Positions 35,742-49,100 of a stretch of 64,000 bases of DNA are shown piece by piece (within the stretch, counting starts at the first letter, position 1; each line of letters begins with the position of its first letter). Below the pieces are notes generated by a model that saw nothing but the letters and a program-made list of their open reading frames with translations, ran no database searches and was not told the DNA's origin. The position numbers were made by a program, and so were the translations under genes. The stretch is from Chloromonas sp. AAM2. Taxonomy: Eukaryota; Chlorophyta; Chlorophyceae; Chlamydomonadales; Chlamydomonadaceae. The stretch spans positions 100,650 to 164,649 of the forward strand of contig QAXH01006743.1 of assembly GCA_004335635.1 (NCBI GenBank), read 5' to 3'.

Positions 35742-37475
35742 CTACGTTGCTGGTTGGCCTGGTGTTGGCGCTGCCTTCTTTGCTGGCACCAAGAACGCCT
35801 CAAGCTGCTGCTTCAGCTGCTTGGCGTAGTTCTCCAGGTACTGCACCTCCTCCTTGTGCTTCTTGGCCTCCACCTCACGCCGCTCGTTCTCACGCTTCTC
35901 AACGGCCTCACATTTGAGCTTCCATTCTTGCACCTGTTCACATAAAAGTGACGAAAGTAACAAACGTTCAGCATTCTGGTGGAAGCGACATAATACAAAA
36001 CAACATTGTGAAGTCAACTAAAACAGTTGTTGTGTTGTTGTGTGAGGCATCAGAAATCAAGGCAGCCAGGCACATGTTATATGAGTCACACACAGTGCAA
36101 CAGAAGAGATTAGACTGGACAGCTGTGGAACCTGCTAGGACGCACCTGACGTTCCAAATCCTTGTTGTCGCCCTCCAGCTGCTGGATGCGGGACTCCATT
36201 TCATTTTTGCCTTGCTCCGTCTGCAAAGCCTTTCGCATGCCAAACGCCACAGCACTCTCGTACAAAGTCTGCAACAGCAGTCAGATGACAACGTGGACTG
36301 ATAGAGCGTCTTTTTATTTGAGCAGAGGCGGACATGCAGCCGAGGGGGCTCACGCACCTGGTACGCGGCAATGGTCATCCTCATCTCGTCTCTCACACGC
36401 AGCAAAAGCAAGCCCCTCTCTGCGCAGTTGATAGTGACTTGACGAATGAGCTCATCACAGCACTGTGCGTACAGCTCCTCACGCACAGGGCAGATGCCTG
36501 TCTCGCGTGCCTGCAAGCATGAACAAGGTTTGGCAAGACAGCAGTTGGCGTTTGCTCATAGTGTGGCGGTACCATTCAGCTTGACCATTGAGTCCCCATT
36601 GCTCATGTTTGCATTCTGGGAACAAGATTGGCGGGGCGACCGGTTGCATGACATGACAACTGTCCCTCTGTGACAGCTAGTTTGACAGATGCACCTCTTA
36701 ACGTGTTGATTTAACGGTCAACAACCTTGAGTTGCACGCAGGGGGAGAGAGGGAGAGTTAATGCGTCCTGGTGTTTGTGCTGTTGTTGATGCTTTGCTAG
36801 AGGCATGTCCAGGACGGAATCGCACGATTGGCCTGGGTTGGTTGCAAATGGCATCAAACCCACTGTACACTGGCATAGGGCTGTTTGATCGCTACCTCGG
36901 CATCAGCCCGTGTAAGCACACCTGCTCTACATGCCCCTGCGCTTGAACTCCAAAGGACAGCGCATGCACACTGTGGTGCCTCACCTGACGCTGCTGAAGC
37001 TGTTGGTCAAGTTTCTCTTGTAGGTTGATGACGTCCAGGCGTGTTGCTGGGTTGCTGGATACGTACTGAACCCAGAGCTGGCCATCCTCTGTCCACTCCC
37101 TGCAACAACACAAGGTTGCATTGTTGCAAGCATTGCATCACGTGTTATGCCTGTCACTATGCGCCTGTCTGTGTGCTTGTGAGCTCGTCTGGTTTGCTCC
37201 TTACACACCTCGGTGGCAGGATCGAGTTCAAGATGTCCTCTGTCTGTGTCAACCCGGGCTTCTGCTCGACTGGCGGGAGCGCACCCTGCAAATGAAAGTC
37301 ATGTCTGGTTTCAGCCGGCTCATCCTCTCCCGTTATAGGCCTGACGCGCTGCCTTCGAGGTTTCAAAGTCACTCACCTTCTTGCCAAGCGTGCCCTTGCC
37401 CTTTGACTTGTCTTTGCTTGTACTAACGAGTACAGGGTTGTCATACTTGACGAGAGACTGCAGTGGGGGCGCCAT
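35742..37475 (-). CDS. IDA4: Inner dynein arm light chain p28 (DNALI1)
   Basis: A light chain of single-headed inner arm dyneins (a, c and d in Chlamydomonas), needed for their assembly in the axoneme. Six exons: 37475-37377, 37285-37209, 37099-36985, 36510-36358, 36268-36146, 35933-35742, all in frame, giving 252 residues; the Chlamydomonas protein is, as I recall, almost the same length. The start MAPPLQSLVKYDNPVLV is the family's usual N-terminus. Then come TEDILNSILPPREWTEDGQL, the conserved core ARETGICPVREELYAQC, CAERGLLLLRVRDEMRMTIA, and a C-terminal coiled coil (ERRENERREVEAKKHKEEVQ-like heptads) ending in LEAFLVPAKK. The last dozen residues (AAPTPGQPAT) extend past the usual end. Its last exon and its 5' flank are copied elsewhere in the window. 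Confidence 0.96.
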
Positions 37476-37543
37476 GGGCTTGCCGGTGTAGCAGCTCTCT
37501 TCGGCAAGGAGCGGCGTGCTAACCGGCAGAGATGTAGTTAATC

Positions 37544-37632
37544 GTGGCAGTTCGCTAACACGGCCAATGCTGAGATAAGCCAGTTCTAGGTTTGTGGCCG
37601 TTACTTGCCGTACTACCAGGTCAGTTGAAAAG
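37544..37632 (+). repeat. p28 upstream segment repeated at 39092-39179
   Basis: Shared stretches GTGGCAGTTCGCTAACACGG, GTGGCCGTTACTTGCCGTAC and TACCAGGTCAGTTGAAAAG. The copy at 37544 lies 70-160 bases upstream of the p28 start codon, so it could include promoter or 5' UTR sequence. Confidence 0.85.
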
Positions 37633-39091
37633 CCTGGAACATTTGGACGTTGTGTGTTTGACATGTATAACAGGGCGCCTGTCGCCACACTGCATCCCAC
37701 CACTGGGGTACGTATGCTCTTGAGCCTTAGCCCATCAACTCTGCTGCCATACCTGCAATATCAATACGTACGCTCTTGATGCAATTTACCGGTGTTTCCA
37801 TTTCCATTGGCTGATCAGTTGAGCGCGTTGGATCATTGGGGGCCAAAGCACTACGCACCAGCCATTGCCCTGCAACAGATGCTCCATCGCCACACCTTTC
37901 GTGTACAATTCTTCTCTTCTCTTTGCCAGGACATCGGCTCAGGGAAGGAAGCATGCACATGTTGGCATCCATCAACGAATCACCACCATGCAGCATCAGT
38001 CATGATCAGGGTGTATGACGTGTTGATGACGCCTTGTTCAACCAATTATTTTCAAGTCTGACCTGCATGACCAAGCTGCAGAGAGGTGCAAAAGAGAGGC
38101 TGTGACTTCAAGGTTGGCTGTAATACGGTTGCTAAAATGAATGGGGGGCAGGTCCTGCACCAATGCCTGACTACTGATATCACTTCATACACACCTTTCG
38201 GCCTCAACGCATGCATGGGACCTTCCAGTGGTGCGACATTGATGCAATTGTGGCCTAGGTTTTCTTCTGCAGCCATTCAGCGGACGACTGCATGAGTGTG
38301 TGTGGCGTGCAGGACATGGATCATACGGGCTTCCACAGCCGTGCCATGCGGAGCGTTGCTCATCTGTTTGTGGACATGTGAAGGACTACCTGTGGCATTC
38401 CCGTTCCAACACTGGTGCCTGGTCCATTCGGCAAGTTCTCCCAAATTCGAGAGTCTCTGTTGCATCGTCAGCCCATGTATATTACACGCAAGAAACATGT
38501 AAACACGAAAAACTTTTTTTTTAAACACGTTTGAACATAGATATAGGCATGCACGCAATGCTTGCTGGTGAGCCTGTTTGAAACCCAAGCATCCCGCCAA
38601 CTCGAGTGGCGTCCCTCTAATGCATGGGCCAGTAGCATCACCGCAGGAAGGCAGTACCACTCGTTTAGTCAGTGTAAACCCTGCGCAGCAACCGAAGCAG
38701 CAACAAGTCCCTTCAGAAGGCCCGGTATAACACATCATGGCTAGCGGGAATGCTATCCTATCATTAACCGGTGTGCCGAGGTTTCCCGACAAGAATGCCG
38801 ATGATTCCGAGAAGTAGTGCCCAATGTGTGCTGGATTCAAGCCGTTCTGGGTCAAGACCATGCCATTTACCTGCACTCATCTGCCTCTGGCACATCCTGG
38901 CAGAACGCCTCCAGTGGGTCCTGCGCACGTACAGAGTCCGATACAGCAATGCTCAGCTTCAGGCAGCTCGATCACCGCCAACATCATCACAAGGCTGTTG
39001 GTAACAACCGCACTTCTATCACTTTTGGGTGAGTCCATATGCTGCCAGTTCAGCATCCAGTATGCATCCTGTTGGTGCATGTGACTGTTGG

Positions 39092-39310
39092 TGGCAGTTC
39101 GCTAACACGGCCAATGCTGAGCTAAGCCAGTAGTAGGTTCGTGGCCGTTACTTGCCGTACTACCAGGTCAGTTGAAAAGTCCGTTTAGTCTCACAAGGTC
39201 TGTGGTCAGGATAGCACCTTTGGAGGGGTGACCACCACCATTAGTATCCCGGTGTGTCGCAATCCCCTTCACTTGCAGGGTGGACGGGCTGGAGTCTCTC
39301 CCCTCATGTG
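39092..39310 (+). repeat. Chimeric repeat joining copies of both p28 flanks
   Basis: Its first half (39092-39179) matches p28 upstream sequence 37544-37632; its second half (39180-39310) matches p28 downstream sequence 35083-35203. Both halves are in plus orientation. The junction falls right after GTCAGTTGAAAAG, exactly where the 37544 copy stops matching. Confidence 0.8.
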
Positions 39311-39384
39311 TCATGTGCTGCAAATGTTATGAATGTAACTATGATATAATAAAGCTGACCCTGCAACTCGGTCTGGCATGCGAC

Positions 39385-41587
<2,203 letters not shown>

Positions 41588-41877
41588 TGTTGCTGTCTAC
41601 GCCGTAGTGGGGATCTGCTACATGGCGATTTTCATTCTCATCATGAAGGGCGCTCCGAAACCACTCAGGCCTAAAAAACGGGGCTTTCCACTGCAAACAG
41701 CAGGCATACCTGTCTTGTCTTATCTCAATCTAAGGAATCACAGCCAGCGTCACAGACAAGGACAAAGGCCTGTAACACCAAAGCTACTGAATCAGATTGG
41801 TCTCCACATGGTCCACCACATACCTGGGTGAACTCAGCCCATAGGGGGAGACCGGCATACCAGGCTCGGTCTTCCAG
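41588..41877. promoter_or_regulatory. Divergent promoter region, AMK2 (-) and PP4C (+)
   Basis: The start codons are 290 bases apart on opposite strands, so the interval must contain both 5' UTRs and promoters. No TATA box or repeated element stands out. Confidence 0.5.
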
Positions 41878-44356
41878 ATGGCTGGACAGAGCGAATTGGA
41901 CAGGTGTGCAGAAGACGGAGCTGGGCAGCAACAGGTCAGCAGGAGTAAGAAAGCTGACTGATGCTCATGCGATACACAGGTGGATAGAGCAGTTGAAGAA
42001 GTGTGAGCCTCTTAAAGAAAGCGACGTGAAGCAGCTATGCCACAAGGCGCTAGAGGTGCTGGTGGAGGAGTCCAACGTGCAAAGGGTGGACGCGCCCGTC
42101 ACCGTGTGTGAGTCGAGCTGGCAGCAAACGTGTGAATGAATACAATCTGAAGTGTGTTTGGAAACCACAGCAATGTAGTGTAGTGCGCCTCGACCTGTCC
42201 GCGCGCCCAAAGGGTTCATTAGGAATTTGCGAGCTGGCTGCAGGTGGGGACATCCATGGGCAGTTCTACGACCTGATGGAGCTGTTTCAAGTGGGAGGCG
42301 ATTGTCCACAGACGAACTACTTGTTCATGGGCGACTTCGTCGATCGCGGGTTTTACTCTGTGGAGACGTTCCTTCTCTTGCTAGCCTTAAAGGTTGGAAT
42401 CATTGTCACCTTTTAGTAAATGCAGCATGCCCAGACAGGGGCTGGTTTCTGCTGCAGCCTGCCAACAAGGGCTGCTGGCGTCCATGCATCTCTCGCAGGT
42501 GCGCTACCCAGACCGGATCACATTGATCAGGGGCAACCACGAAAGCCGCCAGATCACACAGGTGCGCCTCACACCTTGGCATGGGTGGCCAGCAGTATAC
42601 AACATGGAAATGAAATGGTTTCTTGCAGTCGCATGAACAACGGCAGGACGTGCTTGCATGCACACACAGGTGTACGGCTTCTATGATGAATGTTTACGGA
42701 AGTATGGCTCAGTCAACGTGTGGAGGTACTGCACAGATGTGTTTGATTATTTGAGGTGCGTGCAGCATGCACGTTCTTCAGCCAGCATGCAGACAGTCTC
42801 AGCTGGCGCCCCTCCTGCAACAGCTGTATGAAAGTTTACAAGCATGGCCTGACCAACGTTTGTGTTCATGCCCTGCAGCTTGTCAGCCGTCATTGACAAT
42901 CGCATTTTTTGTGTGCATGGTGGCCTTTCACCATCCATATCAAACTTGGACCAGGTACGCACATTGTGGTGTCAGGGATGTGCTTGCCACCACCCACACG
43001 ACTCCAACAGTCTTCCAGCTGAACTCGCATACTGGTAATACAAGCAGAGCTGGTGTGTGGCCAACAGGTTGGCGTCATTGCAAATGGTGTTGGCAATTGA
43101 GTACCGTGGCTTTGGGGCCATGCGTAAGACAGCATCTGTGAGCCACGACACTGGTGCCATGCAGATCCGCACCATTGATCGCAAGCAGGAGGTGCCACAT
43201 GACGGTGCCATGTGTGATTTATTGTGGAGCGACCCTGAGGACATTGAGGGGTGGGGCCTCAGTCCCCGGGGAGCCGGCTACTTGTTTGGAGGCGAAATCA
43301 CTACAAAGTTTAATCAGGCTAACAAAATTGAGCTGATAGCACGTGCTCACCAGCTGGTGATGGATGGCTACAAGTGGATGTTCCACGACCAATTGGTCAC
43401 TGTGTGGTCAGCGCCAAACTACTGTTACAGGTAAAGGGAAACAGGGTGGGCAGGCATGCAAGAGGCCAGGCAGGTGGCGGGCCGGGGCTGTGGAGACATG
43501 ATCCGAAAGGGCAGCTTGCGGCTGTCACAGCATGGTGGCCACCATACAGGACTACGATGGCAGTCGTGGGCAGAGGTGAAAGGGGACGCAAGGGCAGAGC
43601 AGCAGCAACAGCCTCTCACACGGGTGTGGTGCAATGTTGTGAAGTGCAGTGCAGCATGAACAGCAGAGGCAATGAAGGCCACAATATCCGTTGCAACAGT
43701 AGCAGCCCAAATGCATGTCGTGCTGCTGCAGAACCTCTGATGAACCAGCACAAAGTTGGATTGCTTTACTGTTCACGCATATTGACGCAATAATGGTGCG
43801 ATCACTTGCTTTTCAGACTTGCTTGTACAATGTTTGCTTTTTGTGCAACGTGCACCAGGTGTGGCAACGTTGCAGCAATCTTGGAGCTGGATGAACATCT
43901 TGGGAAGAACTTCAAGGTACACCAAGCATACTTGCATCAAACCAGCATGATTCGTCCTGCCCAGCTGCTCCTGTTTCATGGCCTACTCCGCGAAAGATGC
44001 CTTGATGGTTGCTGTCGCATGTTCTGTGATGAGCACTGCCACCAACGGCTCTACCACAACCAGATTTGCTCAAGGGCTGGCATAACACCGGCAAACTAGT
44101 AAACTTGGCTTTGCTCTCCGGTGCACTACCAGGTGTTTGAGGCTGCCCCTCAGGAAGTGCGAGGTGCACAAGCCAAGCGAGCCAGCGTGGAATACTTTTT
44201 GGTAAGTGCAGGGCGATGGCACACATGTGATGCATGCTTGACGAGTTGCCATTGCTGCTGCCATGGACTGTACAGGCAACCGTGCTGCGGCAGTCTATTA
44301 GTATGCAAGCATGCCAACTGACGAAGTGTATGTGCTCTGTTGGCTGGTTGCAGTGA
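41878..44356 (+). CDS. PPP4C: Serine/threonine protein phosphatase 4 catalytic subunit
   Basis: Metal-dependent phosphatase of the PP2A-like group; in other eukaryotes PP4 acts in DNA-damage recovery, centrosome maturation and splicing. Ten coding exons: 41878-41903, 41980-42107, 42244-42392, 42499-42561, 42670-42755, 42879-42954, 43165-43430, 43859-43916, 44133-44201, 44354-44356. The product is 307 residues, the same length as human PP4C. Metal and phosphate motifs are complete: [51 protein letters not shown] and [12 protein letters not shown]. The tail [11 protein letters not shown]...VEYFL keeps the YFL end that is carboxymethylated in PP2A-like enzymes. [17 protein letters not shown] favours PP4 over PP2A or PP6. 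The stop codon TGA is the first triplet of the last exon. A TGTAA follows at 44662-44666. Confidence 0.96.
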
Positions 44357-44420
44357 GCCCAAAGGCAGCGTTACAAGCTGGCTGTGGGAGCGCACCAAAT
44401 ACAAAGGCCTTGATGCGCAA

Positions 44421-44455
44421 ACAAAAGAAGTTTGCCAGTTCTGGGACAGTTTCTT
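44421..44455. repeat. Solo MITE end in the PP4C 3' UTR
   Basis: CAAAAGAAGTTTGCCAGTTC then TGGGACAGTTT, the left end of the family at 25784 and 58971. No matching right end follows before the TGTAA at 44662, so the PP4C transcript would carry this end. Confidence 0.8.
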
Positions 44456-44661
44456 GGGTTCGGCACCCAAGCCAGCACTGGCCAGACTGTGTGAAGTGGG
44501 CGTCAGTCATGTGTGGTTATGCACGGTGAATACCTGGCCTAGTGGAATTGTTTTTCACAAGCATGCAGGAGGTGTGCAGACAATTTGCTGCCATGCTGTG
44601 GCCCTGCACACTGCACTTGACTTCTTGATCGCTCAGTCTGGCACTGCTTGAGAATTCACTT

Positions 44662-44666
44662 TGTAA
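44662..44666 (+). other. TGTAA polyadenylation signal of PP4C
   Basis: First TGTAA after the PP4C stop, about 300 bases downstream. Another is at 44906-44910. Confidence 0.6.
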
Positions 44667-44936
44667 CGGACATTCTTTCATACGCTTGGGCATGCAAGCC
44701 AGCAAATTGACACCAAATTTTGCTGACGACATGCACAGCTTGACAGTCACTTCTTGATTCTGACGGTTTGGCAAAGTTGTTTAGTTGGTTGCTTTTACAA
44801 CGTTTGGTGCTTCTGTCATGGTCTTTACTTTACTCTGTTCACAGCTCTCCCGAGCTCTGCCTGTGTTCAACAGAGGTGCCCGAGCAGCGGATTTTGTCTG
44901 CTCTATGTAAAAGGACTGTACTAAATTAGCCCTTCG

Positions 44937-45098
44937 TTATTGCTGGGCTCTCAGCATTCGGCTATGCCTGCAGTGCAACCAGGTCTCTTGAAAATTCAAG
45001 TACATCTTTGTGTCATGCAGTTGAGTCTGCATGCGCTCAGCAAACACGGCCAGAGGGACGGGCGATTGCCGTGTGGTTAGCTCAAAGTCCAAGTCGAC
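44937..45098 (-). other. Possible orphan last exon on the minus strand
   Basis: After an acceptor-like CTCTGCACAG, 53 codons are open and end in TAA. The encoded peptide begins VDLDFELTTRQSPVPLAVF and continues ERMQTQLHDTKMY; it has protein-like composition. I found no upstream exon with a compatible phase before the ribonucleotide reductase gene. It may be a relic, or part of a gene I could not assemble. Confidence 0.3.
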
Positions 45099-46192
45099 CT
45101 GTGCAGAGCGACAGCATCAATTAGCCGAAATCTGCTGCATTTCGGCTTGTGCCGCGCAGATACAGAGATCCCTTGTCAGTAAGTACTGTGTGTGCAACAC
45201 TGGCCTGCGCCAGCAATGATGGCCATGGCTGATGCTGGCAGACTGGCAGATAATGGACCAGTTAAGGCTTAAGGACCAGCATCTGCAATTGTTGTCAGCT
45301 ATGTGCGGTTCGTGCTGTAATCCACAAATTAAAATATCTTGTGGTCAGAACTGCCCACCCACCTAGCAGGTGGGAGTGCACGCTACTAGCATGTCCACAC
45401 ACTGAAGGGAAGGGGGGATTCCACATGGTGACACCATTGGACTCAGCTCCCTGCCGGAGTTTTCTTTTTTTCCTCATGGAAACTGTCCCAGAGCTGATGT
45501 ACTTACACGGGCTGGTGTTGAGTTTGATACCACTTGGAACGATATACCAGGCAGATATACCTACCCAGGCAGGCGCATTCAGGTAATGGCTAGGTTATGA
45601 TGACTTGAAGGTGATGTGCTGACTTGAATTGACTAACACTGGTTCCACTGTTGACACACAGGAATTGCCCCAGACCTGGCAGATGTCTTTTTTTGCATCA
45701 GACTACACCAAGTACCCGTGAAGCGCACACTGGCAAGCGTGAAGCGAACGCATGTGATCCCGTTGCTGGTCGATGCATGAAGACCATCTATACCACTATC
45801 ATATCAAGAAGTTGCAACCAAGCTCTGAGTCGCAGCAGGCAGTTTGTCAATGCTAACAGAACTGAAGCACAGAAATCCCCCGTCAACATCCTGGGCCATG
45901 CGGCTTGGCCAGTGCCTTTTGAACGATCTGAATTTCAAACCCCAAACCCGTTTCTCTCACATTGACAATGCGGTGGAGAGCGTGTGCCCACCCTGTGCAG
46001 GGCAAACACTTTGTATCTTGCTCCGTTCCAAGCGCATCTTCGATACTTTTGCGAGTCAACCACAGCATTCGCGCGGTTCTTTTCAAACTTGCTGCGAGTT
46101 TCCCTGGGTCTGCTTGGCGTCTTGCGACAGAAGCAACTCTTACCTTAGCCTGCGACGCGTACATCAGCAAGCCTCCACAGGCATCAAGAGGA
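45099..46192. other. Intergenic region upstream of ribonucleotide reductase
   Basis: Contains two decayed MITE-end-like pieces, near 45465-45500 (AAACTGTCCCAGAGCTGATG) and 45658-45695 (AATTGCCCCAGACCTGGCAG then a T run), and a fragment TTTGATACCACTTGGAACGA of the dispersed repeat at 15075. An acceptor-like CTCCACAG at 46173-46180 hints at a 5' UTR intron of the reductase gene. Confidence 0.45.
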
Positions 46193-49100
46193 ATGTTTGT
46201 TGTGAAGAGGAATGGCCGAAAGCAGGAGGTCCACTTCGACAAGATCACAACCCGCATCAATAGGCTTGCATATGGCCTCAACCCGGACTTCTGCGACCCC
46301 GTAAGTGCCGGGGTCTGCCTGCTGTGCGCGGTCGCCTTGCACGTTCAAACACCAACCCTTGTTTGCGGCAATTCGGCGCTGCCCCATGCAGGTGCTCGTT
46401 GCGCAAAAGGTGGCAGCTGGCGTGTACAAAGGCGTCACAACATCCGAGCTTGACGAGCTGGCTGCAGAGACAGCGGCGGCCATGACGTCCACACACCCAG
46501 ACTATGCCACCGTAAGACATGCGCTGCAGGAAGGCTGGATGCAGAGCTTGTCCTAAATCTTGTTGCCTACAGCAACAATCTCTGTGCTGCTGCAGTTGGC
46601 GGCCCGCATTGCTGTGTCGAACTTGCACAAAAGTACCACCAAGTCGTTTGTGGAAAGGTGGGTCCATTTGACTGCATGCCGCTGATGCTACTGAAGAGAG
46701 CCTGTTGAACAATGCAACATTAATCTGTGCTTGTATGGTCCTGATGAACCGCATCATGCTATGGATGCTGTGCCTCTCGCTGAACCTGCTGCCCTTCACC
46801 ATGCCTGATTGCAGCGCCAAGCAAATGTACGAGCACAGGAACGAAAAGAACGGACAGCCAGCACCTTTGATTGCTGAGGATGTGTACCAGGTCATCATGC
46901 AGGTATGCACCTATCATGTGCAAATTGCCCATGACAGTCATGCACACTGTCTCTGATCATGGTGCCATTGCTGGCTCACGTGAAGAGCGTAATACATTTC
47001 AGTAACCTTGCGATCTGATGCCTGACCTAGTTGTGGCTTGCCTGTTAATGCTCGCAGCACGCTGAGCGCCTGGATAACGAGATTCGCTACGATCGTGACT
47101 TCGACTATGACTACTTTGGCTTCAAGGTATGCCCTCCACCAGCATGTGTATCCCCTCCACCAGCTGTGCGAGCTTGTGTATCCCTGGTCACGAGGTCAGG
47201 TCAATAATTTGCTATTGCAGACTTTACGCTTGTTCTCATTGAGCCTGGCTGTGTTGTTCTACATGCTTGACGCAGACTCTCGAGCGGTCGTACCTGCTGC
47301 GTATCAATGGCCAGATCATTGAGCGCCCCCAGCACATGCTCATGCGTGTGGCAGTGGGCATTCACAAGGATGATATTGAGAGCGCTATCCAGACCTACCA
47401 CCTGATGAGCGAGCGCTGGTTTACCCACGCCTCGCCCACCCTGTTCAACAGCGGCACGCCCCGGCCGCAGCTCTCCAGCTGCTTCCTGGTGTGCATGAAG
47501 AACGACTCCATTGAGGGCATCTACGACACACTCAAGGAGTGTGCTGCCATTTCAAAGAGTGCAGGTCAGTTGGTTGTGCGCGCTTGAATGGAATGCATGA
47601 ATGCCCATCACGTGAACGATGCAAGGGTCGTACACACACTGGTAGCGATTGGCAATTGCTACGTAATCACTTCTGGGCACGTTGGGTGATTGTTGGCATT
47701 CACTAGCAGACTCTTGCCTGTGCTAGGTATCTGCGCTTGGTAGCTGGCAAGTGTGTGGTGATCAACCGCAATGACTTGTTGCTTGCAGGTGGCATTGGCT
47801 TGTCCGTGCACTGCATCCGTGCCACTGGCAGCTACATCCGCGGCACCAATGGAACCTCCAACGGTGTCGTGCCAATGCTGCGTGTTTTCAACGACACAGC
47901 CAGGTGTGCAACATGCCTCGTTCAGGCCATCCTATGCTTCATCATACATATTTATATCTATCTGTCACATGTAGCACATGGTGGAGCATCTTGAAGCAAA
48001 CTTAACACAGTCCTACCTATCTCCGTGATTGCACCAAGTGCATTCTTGCCTTGTCAAGAACACCTGAACAGATGGCTGTGTTCTAGGATTATCTGCACTC
48101 ATCAATCAATCTCGTTGTGTCTTGCTCTGAACCTTTTCCAGGTATGTTGACCAGGGTGGTGGCAAGCGCAAGGGTGCATTCGCTATCTACATGGAGCCGT
48201 GGCATGCGGACATCCTGGAGTGGCTGGACTTGCGCAAGAACCACGGCAAGGAGGAGGCACGTGCTAGGGACCTGTTCTATGGGCTGTGGGTCAACGACCT
48301 GTTTATGAAGCGCGTGGAGGACAACGGCGACTGGACGCTCTTCTGCCCCAACGAGGCGCCCGGCCTGGCGGACTCCTGGGGAGAGAAGTTTGAGGAGCTG
48401 TACATTGGGTGAGTGACGGAAGGCATAACACCGGGATTATTCGGCAGACAAAGGTGCAGTGACTTGCGAGTCAACTGCAGCGTGGTGTAGCAGTACTGGG
48501 CAGGTCTGCAGATGCCATGTGTTCATGATCATGATGTATAGTTTACCTATGTGCCAGTATGTGCTGCAGTGGATTGTTTTCCTGTCATGTTTCCCCAGCC
48601 CGTCACATGTCTTATACAAACGTGCTGGGCATCAGCCTGTACCGATATGCTTCAGCACGGCTGAATCCCTGTGCGTCTTTGATTACTTGTCTGCAGGTTT
48701 GAGCGTCAAGGTCGCGGCAAGAAGGTTGTGCGTGCCCAGCAGCTGTGGTTTGCCATCCTCGAGGCCCAAATCGAGACCGGCAACCCTTACATGCTGTACA
48801 AGGACACGTGCAATGCCAAGAGCAACCAGCAGAACCTGGGCACCATCAAGTGCAGCAACCTGTGCACTGAGATCATCGAGTACACCAGCCCAGAGGAGAC
48901 CGCCGTGTGCAACCTGGCCAGCATTGCGCTGCCCCGGTATGTGCGCGAGCGCGACTGCGAGCCCGGCAGGGAGGCCAAGAAGATGGTGGGCTCCCTGGAC
49001 GCCGCCAACAGGTGAGGGTCAGGCCTGTGAGGGTCAGGGGCAATCTGTTGCACGGATTGTGAGGGGTTGCAATGTAGATTGAACGACAGGTTCAACAAAG

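Larger units (their letters stand above)
37476..39384. other. Region upstream of p28, repeats only
   Basis: The p28 promoter should lie at about 37476-37800. The segment 37544-37632 recurs at 39092-39179. A 199-codon minus-strand frame (38277-38876) lacks an ATG at its left limit, is Cys/Leu-rich and resembles nothing known; I do not call it. Otherwise no features. Confidence 0.5.

Noticed and set aside
38277..38876. 199-codon minus-strand open frame upstream of p28
   Set aside because: It starts without ATG, is Cys-rich without zinc-finger spacing, has no splice context, and sits among repeats.
45883..46281. 132-codon minus-strand frame over the start of RNR1
   Set aside because: It overlaps the well-supported first RNR1 exon and has no family resemblance; treated as antisense shadow.
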